Source of the DNA: Chloroflexota bacterium
GTDB lineage: Bacteria > Chloroflexota > Dehalococcoidia > Bin125
DNA length: 64,000 nucleotides
Direction of reading: 5' to 3'
NCBI GenBank assembly: GCA_028873865.1
Contig: JAPPNI010000029.1
Span: 62,001-126,000, forward strand
Positions 33,522 through 43,433 of the stretch are shown one piece after another. The notes beneath the pieces are model-generated. The model had not been told where the DNA came from and searched no databases. It saw nothing but the letters and a program-made list of their open reading frames with translations. Position numbers and translations under genes: made by a program. Every line of letters starts with the position of its first letter. The stretch's first letter is position 1.

Positions 33522-34462
33522 CCCTCCCGCACGAGCTTGCTCAGCGAGTGAAACTCGACGCCGAGGGCCTTGCCCCGGATCGTGTTGCAGACTTCTCCGA
33601 CGTAGATGTCGCCCTTTGAGTCGACGGCGATGCCGTGCGGGGCGATGAACTTACCGGCTTCGTCGCCCTCGTCGGGGTGGCCGAGCAGGGCGAGGCGGTT
33701 GCCGGAGCGGTCGTAGACGCTGACGCGGTGACCCAGTCCCGGCGCGTCCTGCATCCCGCCCATCTCGTTCAGCTCGCCGATGTAGATGTTGCCGTCGGGC
33801 GCCAGCGTCAGGCCGTCCGGTCGGTGGATGTTGTTCCACATCGTGACGAACTGGCCCGACTCCGAGAAAATCTGCACCCGGTGACACTCGCGGTCGGCGA
33901 TGTAGAGCAGGCCGTCCTCGTCGATCGCGATGTTGTGCGGGCGGATGAACTGACCAGCGTCAATGCCGGGTGTGCCCCAGGTCTGCTTGTGATTGCCGTC
34001 GGCGTCGAAGCGATGGACGCAGCTGTTGCCATAACCGTCGGTGACGAAGATGTCTCCCGACTTCGGGCTGACCGCCGCGTGGGTCGGGCGGTTGAACGGT
34101 TTCCCGGCCCAGGCGGGAGCGGGATTGTACGGGTCGCCGAGCGTCTGTAGCAGCTCGCCATCCGGTGACCAGCGGGTGATCGTGTGGGTCCCGTCGTCGG
34201 CGCCCCAGACGTCGCCCTCAGGGCCGATCCAGATGCCGTGCGATCGTTCCGTAAAGTTGCCCTGGCCCCAGCTCCCCTGCCACTTGCCGTCCGAGTCGAA
34301 CACCATAACCGGGTGCTCCGTGTTACGGGTCAAGACATAGACAGTGTCATTGGCGTCGACGGCCACTCCCGGGCACTCGACGAGCGTGACGCCCTCCGGC
34401 AGTTGCTCCCATATGTCGAGCGCGGTGTAAGAGAGATTGCCGTCAGAAAGTTGCGCTGGCAT
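33518..34462 (-). CDS. NHL-repeat beta-propeller protein (peptidyl-hydroxyglycine lyase-like)
   Basis: A 314-aa six-bladed beta-propeller. Repeated patterns such as [35 protein letters not shown] and [11 protein letters not shown] mark the blades; H-G-I-W and H-N-I-A supply histidines seen in peptidyl-alpha-hydroxyglycine alpha-amidating lyase-like proteins. There is no clear signal peptide, so it is probably cytoplasmic. Activity unknown. Confidence 0.87.
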   Translation of the reverse strand: MPAQLSDGNLSYTALDIWEQLPEGVTLVECPGVAVDANDTVYVLTRNTEHPVMVFDSDGKWQGSWGQGNFTERSHGIWIGPEGDVWGADDGTHTITRWSPDGELLQTLGDPYNPAPAWAGKPFNRPTHAAVSPKSGDIFVTDGYGNSCVHRFDADGNHKQTWGTPGIDAGQFIRPHNIAIDEDGLLYIADRECHRVQIFSESGQFVTMWNNIHRPDGLTLAPDGNIYIGELNEMGGMQDAPGLGHRVSVYDRSGNRLALLGHPDEGDEAGKFIAPHGIAVDSKGDIYVGEVCNTIRGKALGVEFHSLSKLVREG

Positions 34463-34584
34463 CGTTATGCTCCGGTCTTCCGTGGTGGTTTACGACTTCG
34501 TCCATTTGCTGGCCTGCGGACGAGTCTAACCCCGCAATAGTCTGCCTACATGGTGCGGAAGAGGCGCGTTCTCGGGAGCGTCCG

Positions 34585-36249
34585 ATGACCGACAGCGGCG
34601 GATCCAACGAACTGTTTTATCGAATCGACGCATCCTCGCCGATCCAGTCCAGCGTTGACACCGGCTCGGCCGAGTTCCAGGAGAACGCCGCCTGGATGAG
34701 GGGGCTGGTCGAGGAGTTGCGCGAGCATGAGGCCGTCGTCAGGAACGGCGGAGGCCAGCGCAGCGTCGACCGACACCATTCACGGGGCAAACTGCTCGCC
34801 CGCGAGCGGATCGAGCGCATGCTTGACCCCGACTCGCCCTTCCTTGAACTCTCACCACTCGCGGCAAACGGCATGTACGGCGACGAGGCTCCCGGCGCCG
34901 GGATCGTCACAGGCATCGGCCGTGTCGCCGGTCGCGAGACGATGATCGTCGCCAACGACGCGACCGTGAAGGGCGGCAGCTACTACCCGATCACCGTCAA
35001 GAAACACCTGCGCGCGCAGGAGATCGCTGCCCAAAACCGTCTGCCGTGCGTCTACCTCGTTGACTCCGGCGGCGCCTTTCTCCCGATGCAGGCCGACGTC
35101 TTCCCCGATCGCGACCACTTCGGCCGCATCTTCTACAACCAGGCCACGATGTCAGCGGCCGGCATCCCCCAGATCGCAGCGGTGATGGGCTCATGCACCG
35201 CCGGCGGCGCCTATGTCCCGGCGATGTCGGATGAAGCGATCATCGTTGACGGCGTCGGCACCATCTTCCTCGGCGGACCGCCGCTGGTTCGCGCCGCGAC
35301 CGGTGAGCAGATATCGGCTGAAGAACTGGGCGGCGGACTGGTCCACACTCAGGTCTCAGGCGTCGCCGATCACCTCGCGGAGGATGACGAGCACGCGCTC
35401 GAACTGGTACGGGCGGCCGTCGCCAACCTGGGCAGCGAGGCCGCTGCCGACTGGCCGGTCAGCGCCGCCGAGCAGATCGAGCCGCCGCTCTACGACCCGG
35501 AAGAGATCTACGGGATCGTGCCCCAGTCGACGCGCAAGTCGTACGACATCCGTGAACTGATTGCGCGGATTGTGGATGGTTCCCGGTTCCACGAGTTCAA
35601 ACCGTCATACGGGAGTACGCTCGTCTGTGGGTTCGCAAGGGTGATGGGCCATCCGGTCGGAATTGTGGCCAACAACGGCATATTGTTCTCGGAGTCGGCG
35701 CTCAAGGGCGCGCATTTCATCCAGCTCTGCGCCAAGCGCGGAACGCCGCTGCTCTTCCTGCAGAACATCACCGGATTCATGGTCGGCCGCCGCTACGAAC
35801 ACGAGGGCATCGCCAAGCATGGCGCCAAGATGGTCACGGCCGTCGCCTGCGCCGAGGTGCCCAAGTTCTCGATCGTGCTCGGCGGATCGTTCGGCGCCGG
35901 CAACTACGCCATGTGTGGCCGCGCTTACTCGCCCAGACTGCTCTGGACCTGGCCCAACGCTCGCGTCTCCGTGATGGGCGGCGAGCAGGCGGCCAACGTG
36001 CTGCTCACGATCCGGCAGGACGCCCTCGCGCGCCAGGGCCAGGAGATGTCGCTCGAGGACCAGCGGGAGTTCACGGCGCCGACGCTCGATAAGTACGAAG
36101 AAGAAGGCGCCGCATACTACGGTTCCGCCCGGATCTGGGACGACGGTATCCTCGATCCGCTCGACACGAGGCAAGCACTTGCTGTTGGCCTGGCAGCCGC
36201 GCGCAACGCGCCGGTGCCGGAGTCCAACTTCGGTGTGTTCCGGATGTAG
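34585..36249 (+). CDS. Acyl-CoA carboxylase carboxyltransferase subunit (methylcrotonyl-CoA carboxylase beta-like)
   Basis: A 554-aa carboxyltransferase. The N-terminal half contains [13 protein letters not shown] and the acyl-CoA pocket with [10 protein letters not shown]; the C-terminal half contains [17 protein letters not shown] and [15 protein letters not shown], features specific for MccB rather than PccB. It transfers carboxylate from biotin to 3-methylcrotonyl-CoA or a similar acyl-CoA. The biotin carboxylase subunit and hydratase are not adjacent; the next gene is an unrelated acyltransferase. Confidence 0.92.
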   Translation: MTDSGGSNELFYRIDASSPIQSSVDTGSAEFQENAAWMRGLVEELREHEAVVRNGGGQRSVDRHHSRGKLLARERIERMLDPDSPFLELSPLAANGMYGDEAPGAGIVTGIGRVAGRETMIVANDATVKGGSYYPITVKKHLRAQEIAAQNRLPCVYLVDSGGAFLPMQADVFPDRDHFGRIFYNQATMSAAGIPQIAAVMGSCTAGGAYVPAMSDEAIIVDGVGTIFLGGPPLVRAATGEQISAEELGGGLVHTQVSGVADHLAEDDEHALELVRAAVANLGSEAAADWPVSAAEQIEPPLYDPEEIYGIVPQSTRKSYDIRELIARIVDGSRFHEFKPSYGSTLVCGFARVMGHPVGIVANNGILFSESALKGAHFIQLCAKRGTPLLFLQNITGFMVGRRYEHEGIAKHGAKMVTAVACAEVPKFSIVLGGSFGAGNYAMCGRAYSPRLLWTWPNARVSVMGGEQAANVLLTIRQDALARQGQEMSLEDQREFTAPTLDKYEEEGAAYYGSARIWDDGILDPLDTRQALAVGLAAARNAPVPESNFGVFRM

Positions 36250-36255
36250 CGGCCG

Positions 36256-38745
36256 ATGTCACTCGCCGAAACAGAATCGCGAGCAGGTTCGGCGGTCAGC
36301 GATCGCGGTCTGCCGCACCTGGCGGGACTCGATGGGATCCGAGGACTCGCGGCCCTCGCGGTCGTGCTGTATCACGCCGGCGTCGCCTGGTTGCCGGCAG
36401 GATTCCTTGGCGTCGACGTGTTCTTCGTCGTCTCGGGATTCCTGATCACGGCGCTTTTGATTTCCGAGCGAGAACGCCATTCGGACACGGACCTGGCTCA
36501 GTTCTGGCTGCGCCGGGCGCGACGTCTGTTGCCGGTGCTGGTGCTCGTCCTGATCGTGACCACGGTCTACGCCGCGCTGATGCTCGGCGACACGCTCGGC
36601 CAACATCTGCACGACGTGCTGATGGCGGCGGTCTACTTCACCAACTGGGATCTAATCCTGCGCGGTGTCTCCTATTTCGAGATGTTCGAGCGACCCTCTC
36701 AACTGCGCCACCTCTGGTCGCTGGCGGTTGAGGAGCAGTTCTACATCGTCTGGCCAATCCTGTTCACGCTGGTCATGCGCTTCCTCAACTTGCGCTGGCT
36801 CTGGTGCATCGTCGCCGCACTGGCGGTGATGTCGCTGATCTGGATGGTGGTCCTGTTCACACCCGGGACGGATCCCTCCCGCGTTTACTTCGGCAGCGAT
36901 CCCCGCGCGTTCACGATCCTGATCGGCGTCGCCGTGGGTCTGTTCTGGAAGCCGTGGCGCTACTCCTGGAACGGCTCGGTCCGCCACGTGATGGATCTGA
37001 CCGCTCTGCTGGGACTGGCCATGATCATCGCGATCATGGTCGTCGGTCGCCATTGGAGCGACTGGATGTACCCGTGGGGCCTGTTGGCGGTGTCGCTGGC
37101 CACGATCGTCCTGGTCGCCTTTGTCGTGCGGCCGGGCTCGTTGGTCGGCCGCGCGCTTGAGATCGGCTCGATGCGCTGGATGGGTCAGCGCAGCTACAGC
37201 ATCTATCTCTGGCACTGGCCAGTGATGTTGGCCCTGCAGTGGGAGTTCAACTTCGTTCCCAACACCATCGCGATCGTCGCGGTTGGCCTGCTCGCCACGT
37301 TCGCCCTCTCCGAGCTCAGTTATCGGCTCGTGGAGGCGCCCATGCGCCGGCCGCAGTTCTGGGCCCATGCCCGGTTCCGCAGGATGCTGGCGAACCCGCG
37401 CGCGATCGCTGTCACCGCCGCTTCAGTTTCAGCCGCCGTGCTGCTCGCGTTGATCGTCGGCTTTGCGGTGATACCGGGTCGTTCGCCCGTCGACCTGTTG
37501 CTTTCCGCTTCAGCCGAGCAATCCGGCCACACCGAGTCGCTTGAGTCGCAGCACGCGGGTGAACCGGCCGAGATCCGCGCGACGGCCCAGCGTTTCGTCA
37601 CGAGCAATAGCTCGAAGTCAGTCTCCGATACCAGCCTGATCCCCGCTGACCCGGATGACGCAAAGGTCGTTCAGGCAACCGCTGCGTCGGCAGATGGTCG
37701 GAGCCCCACGGTGGCGACTGCCCGGCCCCTGGTCCAACCAGGTGACTCAGAGTCCGAGCCGGCAGGGCGAGTCGCAGCGCCGGAGCCGCTGGTTCAGTAT
37801 CCGCCGGGCGAGTACCACACCCACTACACCGTCGAGGCCGGGGATTCGCCCTATCGGCTGATGAGTCGGTTCAACATCAGCCGGGAGCGATTCATCGAAC
37901 TTAATGGCGCCGACGCGATGGCGATGATTCATCCCGGTGATGTCCTCAGCCTGCCGTGTCCCGGCACGGCGCCATGTGCCTTCGTCTACATCGAGCAGGT
38001 CGGCAACGGCTGTCTGACCTGGGAGACGGATGAAGTAAGAGAGAAGGTATGCAAGTCCTCGACCTTCCTCGTCGACCTGCCAATCCGCTTCCGCGCCGTA
38101 CCAGCGGGACCGCTCGACACGGCGCCGACCTGGACCTGGGGAAGTGAAGAGCAGGTGGAGGGCTTCGGATTCACCCTGTTGCTTGATCATGTCGAACGGG
38201 AAGCAGGATCACCTTCGGTGCTCAGTCTGAGGTTTGGTCTGCCGCCGCTGGCGATCGGCGATTCCGTCATGGTCGGCGCCAAATCACACCTGGAGGAGGT
38301 TGGCATCGAGGTTGATGCGGAGGTCAGTCGCCAGGCCCATACTGCGATCCGGATGCTGGCCGACGACGCCCGTCGCAACGGCCCTCGCGATACGGTCATC
38401 TTCCAGGCCATCGGTACCAGCTTCATCGACACCAAGGGCTTTCAGAAGTTGCTCGATGCCGCTCAGGGCGTCCGACACCTCATCGTGCTCACGAGACAGT
38501 TTCCGCCCCGAGAGCCCCTCCTCAGCTACGAGCGCGACACCAACAACATGCTGCGCGAGGAGGCCGCCAAGCATGACTGGGTCACGCTGGTCGACTGGAA
38601 CGAGATCACCAACGGGCGCGAGGACGAAGTCTCCTGGGACGGCACGCATCTCAACGCGTTGGGCCGACAGCTCTACGCCGACCACATCCTCGCGGCCATC
38701 ATGAGTCGCCCGCCTCAGCAGTTCAGCGGTATTGGTGCCGACTAG
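36256..38745 (+). CDS. Membrane acyltransferase (OafA type) with LysM and extracellular SGNH domains
   Basis: An 829-aa polytopic protein. Residues ~18-400 form an acyltransferase-3 domain with about ten membrane segments, starting G-L-D-G-I-R-G-L-A-A-L-A and including H-L-W-S-L-A-V-E-E-Q-F-Y. A Ser/Ala-rich linker follows, then a LysM domain (~518-568: H-Y-T-V-E-A-G-D-S, then I-H-P-G-D-V-L-S-L). The C-terminal SGNH hydrolase-like domain has G-D-S-V-M near residue 665 and D-G-T-H-L-N near the end. The fusion suggests O-acetylation of peptidoglycan or an outer glycan, with LysM holding the enzyme on its wall substrate. It starts 6 nt after the carboxylase gene. Confidence 0.9.
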   Translation: MSLAETESRAGSAVSDRGLPHLAGLDGIRGLAALAVVLYHAGVAWLPAGFLGVDVFFVVSGFLITALLISERERHSDTDLAQFWLRRARRLLPVLVLVLIVTTVYAALMLGDTLGQHLHDVLMAAVYFTNWDLILRGVSYFEMFERPSQLRHLWSLAVEEQFYIVWPILFTLVMRFLNLRWLWCIVAALAVMSLIWMVVLFTPGTDPSRVYFGSDPRAFTILIGVAVGLFWKPWRYSWNGSVRHVMDLTALLGLAMIIAIMVVGRHWSDWMYPWGLLAVSLATIVLVAFVVRPGSLVGRALEIGSMRWMGQRSYSIYLWHWPVMLALQWEFNFVPNTIAIVAVGLLATFALSELSYRLVEAPMRRPQFWAHARFRRMLANPRAIAVTAASVSAAVLLALIVGFAVIPGRSPVDLLLSASAEQSGHTESLESQHAGEPAEIRATAQRFVTSNSSKSVSDTSLIPADPDDAKVVQATAASADGRSPTVATARPLVQPGDSESEPAGRVAAPEPLVQYPPGEYHTHYTVEAGDSPYRLMSRFNISRERFIELNGADAMAMIHPGDVLSLPCPGTAPCAFVYIEQVGNGCLTWETDEVREKVCKSSTFLVDLPIRFRAVPAGPLDTAPTWTWGSEEQVEGFGFTLLLDHVEREAGSPSVLSLRFGLPPLAIGDSVMVGAKSHLEEVGIEVDAEVSRQAHTAIRMLADDARRNGPRDTVIFQAIGTSFIDTKGFQKLLDAAQGVRHLIVLTRQFPPREPLLSYERDTNNMLREEAAKHDWVTLVDWNEITNGREDEVSWDGTHLNALGRQLYADHILAAIMSRPPQQFSGIGAD

Positions 38746-39158
38746 TCCGGCAACGACTGCCCGTATCCGGTCACCGAGACCACATCGCGCCGCTTGAACA
38801 GCCACTCCCCGTCCACCTTGACCACGATGTCCTCGTAGCCAAGCAGGATCGACGCCACCGAGCCGTCGGCTGACGGCACCTTGAAGTCGAGGAAGCACTT
38901 GTGCTGGCAGGTGTCGCCGTCGACTTCAAAGAGATGGTTGTCGGTGAAGTGCATGCCGCCGGGAAACGCCTCGGCCAGCTGACCGCAGAACGCCACCAGC
39001 GCCTCGCGGCCCTCGGCCTGTCCGGCCGGCCCGCTGAAAACTCCGTCCTCGGTAAACGTCGCGGCCCAGCCTTCGCCGTCCGCCTGGTCGACGGTGTAGT
39101 TGTACACCGAACACAGATCGATGATTGCAAACCGATCCTCGAGCGAAATCTTGCCCAT
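38742..39158 (-). CDS. SnoaL/NTF2-like family protein
   Basis: A 138-aa alpha+beta cone-fold protein. The start M-G-K-I-S-L-E-D-R at 39158 has GGAG 7 nt upstream and was preferred over a longer frame to 39185. It has D-L-C-S-V-Y-N-Y-T-V-D-Q-A-D near residue 15 and G-R-E-A-L-V-A-F (~50), typical of the SnoaL-like and nuclear-transport-factor-2 group that serve as cyclases, isomerases or dioxygenase small subunits. Convergent with the acyltransferase (4-nt overlap). Function not predictable. Confidence 0.8.
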   Translation of the reverse strand: MGKISLEDRFAIIDLCSVYNYTVDQADGEGWAATFTEDGVFSGPAGQAEGREALVAFCGQLAEAFPGGMHFTDNHLFEVDGDTCQHKCFLDFKVPSADGSVASILLGYEDIVVKVDGEWLFKRRDVVSVTGYGQSLPD

Positions 39159-39232
39159 CGTTATGCTCCTTCGACTCCCGATCATTCCCGTTTCGGCGGG
39201 AATCTCGATGCGCTCAGTACCGATATCGCGGC

Positions 39233-39631
39233 TCAGTCCAGGACCGCAATCGCCTCGACCTCGATCATGAACTCGGGCGCGGCCAGCGCCTGAACGCCAA
39301 TCAACGTGCTCGCCGGCGCCGTTGTACCCTCGAAGACCGCCTTCCGAGCGTCATTCAGGGCCCGACCCATCTCCGGGTCGTAGTTCACGATGTAGACATT
39401 GGTCTTAGCCACGTCGGCCGGAGTTGCCCCGGCAGCTTCAAGCGCCACCGCGAGGTTCTCGTACGCCTTCTTCGCCTGGGCAGCGAAGTCGCCCACGCCG
39501 ACGATCCCTCCGTCGACATCCCAGGCGACCTGTCCCGAGATGTAGATCGTTTTGCTGCCAGTCGCCGCGACGACCTGAGTGAACGACCTCATGTTGACCA
39601 GGCCGTCGGGAAGGATATGTTCCAGTGCCAT
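39233..39631 (-). CDS. RidA family protein (enamine/imine deaminase)
   Basis: A 132-aa trimeric RidA/YjgF-type protein. M-A-L-E-H-I at 39631 has GAGGAGCATC upstream. It shows Y-I-S-G-Q-V-A-W-D near residue 40 and T-K-T-N-V-Y-I (~85). The active-site Arg of true RidA (in x-R-x near residue 105 of E. coli) is not clearly present; M-I-E-V-E-A-I-A-V closes the protein, which conserves the C-terminal Glu. It probably removes reactive enamines or acts on another imine. Divergent from the nitroreductase at 39731. Confidence 0.87.
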   Translation of the reverse strand: MALEHILPDGLVNMRSFTQVVAATGSKTIYISGQVAWDVDGGIVGVGDFAAQAKKAYENLAVALEAAGATPADVAKTNVYIVNYDPEMGRALNDARKAVFEGTTAPASTLIGVQALAAPEFMIEVEAIAVLD

Positions 39632-39730
39632 TGATGCTCCTCTGTCGATGTGCCGGAAGAATCGGTCTCGTTGGACGCTTACGATAGCGTCGAATGCAAT
39701 CGCCCGCCTGACCACTGAAGGAAACCGACT

Positions 39731-40363
39731 ATGCCCCGCTATGGACGACTCGGACTACCGCTCTATGAAGCGATCTACTCGATGCGGGCCATCCGCCGCA
39801 TCCGCCCCGACCCGATCTCCGACGAAGATCTGGAAATCATCCTCGACGCTGCCCGCCAGGCGCCCAACGGCGGCAACGCCCAACCGTGGCATTTCCTTGT
39901 CGTCCGCGACCCGGCCAAGAAGGCCGAACTGGGCACTCTCTACCACGAAGCGTGGTGGGCCAAGCGCGCGGACGAGGGAATCGAGGGACCGGACCATCCC
40001 GCCTTCGAGAACCCGGTTCGTCGTTCGGCGATGCGCCTCGCCGACGAAATCGGCGATGTGCCCGTCATGATTCTGCTCTGCGCGACCGCACCCGGCGCCG
40101 GAACCGCCCAGTCGGTGATTCCTTCGGTGCAGAACATGTTGCTGGCCGCCCGGGGTCTCGGCATCGGCGGCACCATCACGACACTGCATCCGGTCGTGGA
40201 CGAGCGAACCAAGGCCCTGTTTGATATCCCCGACGCAGCGCAGATCGTCTACTGCGTGCCGCTTGGTTACCCCAGAGGCCGCTTCGGACCGCTCAGCCGG
40301 AAGCCGCTGCGGGACATCGTCTCCGAGGACAGTTGGGGCTCAACACCCGACTGGATTGAATGA
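39731..40363 (+). CDS. Nitroreductase family protein
   Basis: A 210-aa FMN-binding reductase. Motifs: I-Y-S-M-R-A-I-R-R near residue 18 (FMN phosphate site), A-R-Q-A-P-N-G-G-N-A-Q-P-W-H-F (~41-55), Q-N-M-L-L-A-A-R-G-L-G (~136), and C-V-P-L-G-Y-P-R-G (~180). The length is nearer to classical NfsB-like enzymes than the 177-aa protein at 15945. Convergent to the zinc alcohol dehydrogenase with a 3-nt gap. Substrate unknown. Confidence 0.9.
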   Translation: MPRYGRLGLPLYEAIYSMRAIRRIRPDPISDEDLEIILDAARQAPNGGNAQPWHFLVVRDPAKKAELGTLYHEAWWAKRADEGIEGPDHPAFENPVRRSAMRLADEIGDVPVMILLCATAPGAGTAQSVIPSVQNMLLAARGLGIGGTITTLHPVVDERTKALFDIPDAAQIVYCVPLGYPRGRFGPLSRKPLRDIVSEDSWGSTPDWIE

Positions 40364-40366
40364 CCG

Positions 40367-41476
40367 TCAGGGCACCAACATCGAGCGGGACACGTTCGTC
40401 TCTCGCTCGTGCCATTCGCTGTCCTCAAACGCCTGATTGACGTCCGCCAGCGGGTATGTGTGCGAGACGATCTTGTCGTAGGGGATGTCGCGCTGATTCT
40501 TGAGCAGCATGTCCATCATCAGCGGCAGCAGGTGCGGCCGGTACATGACCGAGCCCATGATCTTCTTGCCGCTGAGGATCGTGCTCGGGTCGATCTCGAC
40601 GGTGCGCCCGCGCACGATGTCGCCGATCTCGACGAATGTCCCGCCGTTGGCGAGATAGGTCAGACCCTCGGCCAAGAGCTCGGCCCGGCCGACGAGCTCC
40701 ATCACGATGTTCGCGCCCCGGCCCTCGGTCAGGTCCCAGACCGCGCGGCGCCGCGTTTCGGGAGTGTTGAACTCCTCGATGTTGATCGTGTGGTCGGCGC
40801 CGAACTCCTCCGCCAACGCGAGGCGCTGCGGCAGGCGGTCGAGCACGATCACCTTGTGCGCGCCCATGTCCTTGGCCATCGCGGTCGCGTTGAGGCCGAG
40901 ACCGCCCGCGCCCTGGATCACAACGAAGTCGTTCTCCTTGCAGCCGGCCCGCATCAGGCCTTCAGTCGTCGTGCCCATGGCGCAATTGACGAAACCCAGC
41001 ACCTCGTCAGGCAACTCGTCCGGCACCTTAAACACCGGATGATTCGGCTTCAGGTAGTAGTAGTCGGCGTAGGTGCCGGTGAAGTACGGCTCGACGCCCG
41101 CCTCGCGAGACCACGCGCCCCGGTCCGAGCACCAGTTTGGCTCGCCGCGCGAACACTGGTAACAGCGACCGCAGGGTGTGATCGCCGAGTACATCAAGCG
41201 GTCGCCGACTTCGATGTCGCGACCCAGCGAGTCGGTCGAAACACCGTCGCCCAACGCATGGACGACGCCGGTGCCTTCGTGTCCCATCACCCGCCCATTC
41301 GACGGCAGCGGAGTCTCGACCATGTCCCCGCGCCAGGTATGCAGGTCGGATCCGCACACGCCGGCCTGAGTGATGCGAAGCACGATCGCTCCGGGCTCCG
41401 GCTCAGGGACCGGATACTCCTCAATCACAAACGGCTGCTGATACTCCTTGACAACGACAACTCGTCCGTTGGCCAT
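40367..41476 (-). CDS. Zinc-dependent medium-chain alcohol dehydrogenase
   Basis: A 369-aa MDR-superfamily enzyme. Catalytic zinc ligands appear in A-G-V-C-G-S-D-L-H (~38-46) and G-H-E-G-T-G-V-V; the structural-zinc lobe has C-G-R-C-Y-Q-C...W-C (~100-115). The NAD(P) site is G-A-G-G-L-G-L-N near residue 190. It belongs to the broad threonine/sorbitol-dehydrogenase-like group. It lies downstream of the peptide-transporter permease genes on the same strand with a 74-nt gap. Confidence 0.9.
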   Translation of the reverse strand: MANGRVVVVKEYQQPFVIEEYPVPEPEPGAIVLRITQAGVCGSDLHTWRGDMVETPLPSNGRVMGHEGTGVVHALGDGVSTDSLGRDIEVGDRLMYSAITPCGRCYQCSRGEPNWCSDRGAWSREAGVEPYFTGTYADYYYLKPNHPVFKVPDELPDEVLGFVNCAMGTTTEGLMRAGCKENDFVVIQGAGGLGLNATAMAKDMGAHKVIVLDRLPQRLALAEEFGADHTINIEEFNTPETRRRAVWDLTEGRGANIVMELVGRAELLAEGLTYLANGGTFVEIGDIVRGRTVEIDPSTILSGKKIMGSVMYRPHLLPLMMDMLLKNQRDIPYDKIVSHTYPLADVNQAFEDSEWHERETNVSRSMLVP

Positions 41477-41550
41477 GATCGCGCTCCTCTCCAGACTTCG
41501 CGTGCTGGAAGTCTAGGTATTTCGGGACGAGCACTTCGACCGGAGACCAG

Positions 41551-42456
41551 CTAGCCAGAGCCTCGAAGTCTGGGGTCGAATGCGTCCCTGAGCGCGTCCC
41601 CGATGATGTTGAACGAGAACACCGTCAGGAAAATCGCCAGACCCGGCCAAACCGACAACCACGGTTGCTCGATCATGTGGATCCGAGCTTCCGCTCCGAG
41701 CATGAATCCCCACGACGCCGCCGGCGGCTGGATTCCGTAACCCAGGAACGACACCGACGCCTCGATCAGGATCGCGACGCCGAGATACGCGGTCGCGATC
41801 ACCATGATCGGCGGCAACGCGTTGGGCAGGATGTGACGCACGATGATTCGCGGCGTGGTCGCGCCGATCGTCCGCGCCGCTTCGATGTAGGGCTGCGACC
41901 CGACCTGAATCGCCGCCGCCCGCGAGATCCGGATCCCTCCGCCGAGCAACGCAATGGCGATGACCACCACCAGCAGCGAGACGCTCGTGCCGAAGAAGGC
42001 GGTCAGCGAAATCACGATGATCAGTCCCGGGAAGGCCATCAGCATGTCCACGATCCGCTGCACCAGCACGTCGAACCAGCCGCCCAGCGCGCCGCTGACC
42101 AGCCCGACCGCCGTTGCGACGACGACGCCGAGGGCGACCGAAGTCACGCTGACTCCCAGTGAAGCGCGGCCGCCGTACAGGACCCGGGTGAACACGTCCC
42201 GGCCGAGCGCGTCTGTGCCCATCCAGTACGTCGAGTTCGGACCCTGCAGCCGGTCGGCCGGGTTGATCGCGTTGGGATCGTAGGGCGCGATGAAGTCGGC
42301 CAGCCCCGAGCCCGCGCCAATCAGGAAGAGCACGAGCGTCACCAGGCAGGGAAACGGATAGCGCCGGACCACCCGGAACAGCGCGACGCCAACGCGCCGC
42401 GCGTCCAGGGCCCGAGGCTCAGCTACTGACGCGGATGCGTGGGTCGAGGAAGCCAT
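41551..42456 (-). CDS. Peptide/nickel-type ABC transporter permease (DppC/OppC)
   Basis: A 301-aa membrane protein of the DppC class with six predicted helices. It has D-A-L-G-R-D-V-F-T-R near residue 80, a family hallmark of the N-terminal OppC_N region, and an EAA-type loop E-A-A-R-T-I-G-A (~200) for contact with the ATPase. Overlaps the DppB gene by 38 nt. The DppD/DppF ATPases are missing here: the next gene is an alcohol dehydrogenase, so they must be encoded elsewhere. Confidence 0.9.
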   Translation of the reverse strand: MASSTHASASVAEPRALDARRVGVALFRVVRRYPFPCLVTLVLFLIGAGSGLADFIAPYDPNAINPADRLQGPNSTYWMGTDALGRDVFTRVLYGGRASLGVSVTSVALGVVVATAVGLVSGALGGWFDVLVQRIVDMLMAFPGLIIVISLTAFFGTSVSLLVVVIAIALLGGGIRISRAAAIQVGSQPYIEAARTIGATTPRIIVRHILPNALPPIMVIATAYLGVAILIEASVSFLGYGIQPPAASWGFMLGAEARIHMIEQPWLSVWPGLAIFLTVFSFNIIGDALRDAFDPRLRGSG

Positions 42457-43369
42457 AGGACACGTCCACGATCAGGTTCGTCAGGATCACCGCGCCGGCG
42501 ATCCAGACGTTGACAGCCTGCACGACGATGTAGTCGCGGTTCGCAATCCCGTCGAGCAGATAGATGCCGACGCCCGGCAAGGCGAAGATCAACTCAAACA
42601 CGACCGAACCACCGAGCACTACCGGAAACTGCACTCCAATCACGGTGATGAAGGGGATCAACGAGTTGCGCAGCGCATGGCGGCGCAACAGCATGACTCG
42701 GGACAATCCTTTCGCCCGCGCCGTCAACATGTAGTCCTGCCGCAGCACGTCGAGCAATGCGGTGCGAAGGATCCGTGTCTGCACACCGGCAAGGATGAGT
42801 CCGAACAACAGCGCCGGCAGCCACATCTGCTGCAGATTGGTCAGCGGCGCCTCCCAGATTGCCTGGTAACCCAGCGGCGGCGACCAGGTGAACCACTTGG
42901 CGCCGAACACGATCGCCAGGGTCGCGAGCCAGAACCCCGGAATCGCCAGCGCGAACACGGCAATGCTGCGCGCGGCATAATCCGGCCAGCGGCTGCGCTG
43001 CAGCGCCGCCACGATCCCCAGCGGCACCGAGATCACCGTGGCGATAATCAGCCCCAGAAATGCCAACTCCAACGTGACGTCGATCCGGTTGACCAGGTCG
43101 TCGCCGACGCTGCGCTGCGTGCGCAGCGCCCGTCCGAAATCTCCCTGCAGCGCGTTGACCAGCCAGTCGCCGAAATACTCGAGGAATGGCGCCTCAAGTC
43201 CAAGCTCCTCGCGCAGCCGCTCCTTCTCTGCGTCGTTGTAGAAGGCTTCGGCCGCCAGGACATCAACGACGTCACCCGGCAGCGTGCGCATCACGCCGGC
43301 GACGATCAGGCTGATCCCGAACAGCGTCAAGACGGCGAGCAGCAAGCGACGGACGAGGTAGCCGCGCAT
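42419..43369 (-). CDS. Peptide/nickel-type ABC transporter permease (DppB/OppB)
   Basis: A 316-aa inner-membrane permease starting M-R-G-Y-L-V-R-R-L-L-L-A. Six helices are visible; the T-A-R-A-K-G-L-S segment near residue 220 is the EAA loop of this class. The periplasmic loop between helices 1 and 2 is long, as usual. Part of the run substrate-binding protein - DppB - DppC on the minus strand. Confidence 0.9.
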   Translation of the reverse strand: MRGYLVRRLLLAVLTLFGISLIVAGVMRTLPGDVVDVLAAEAFYNDAEKERLREELGLEAPFLEYFGDWLVNALQGDFGRALRTQRSVGDDLVNRIDVTLELAFLGLIIATVISVPLGIVAALQRSRWPDYAARSIAVFALAIPGFWLATLAIVFGAKWFTWSPPLGYQAIWEAPLTNLQQMWLPALLFGLILAGVQTRILRTALLDVLRQDYMLTARAKGLSRVMLLRRHALRNSLIPFITVIGVQFPVVLGGSVVFELIFALPGVGIYLLDGIANRDYIVVQAVNVWIAGAVILTNLIVDVSYGFLDPRIRVSS

Positions 43370-43433
43370 CTCGCCGCCTCCCCGTCCGTCGCTTGAGCAC
43401 TCAGGCCGTGTGGCCTACCGCATTAGAACTGCA

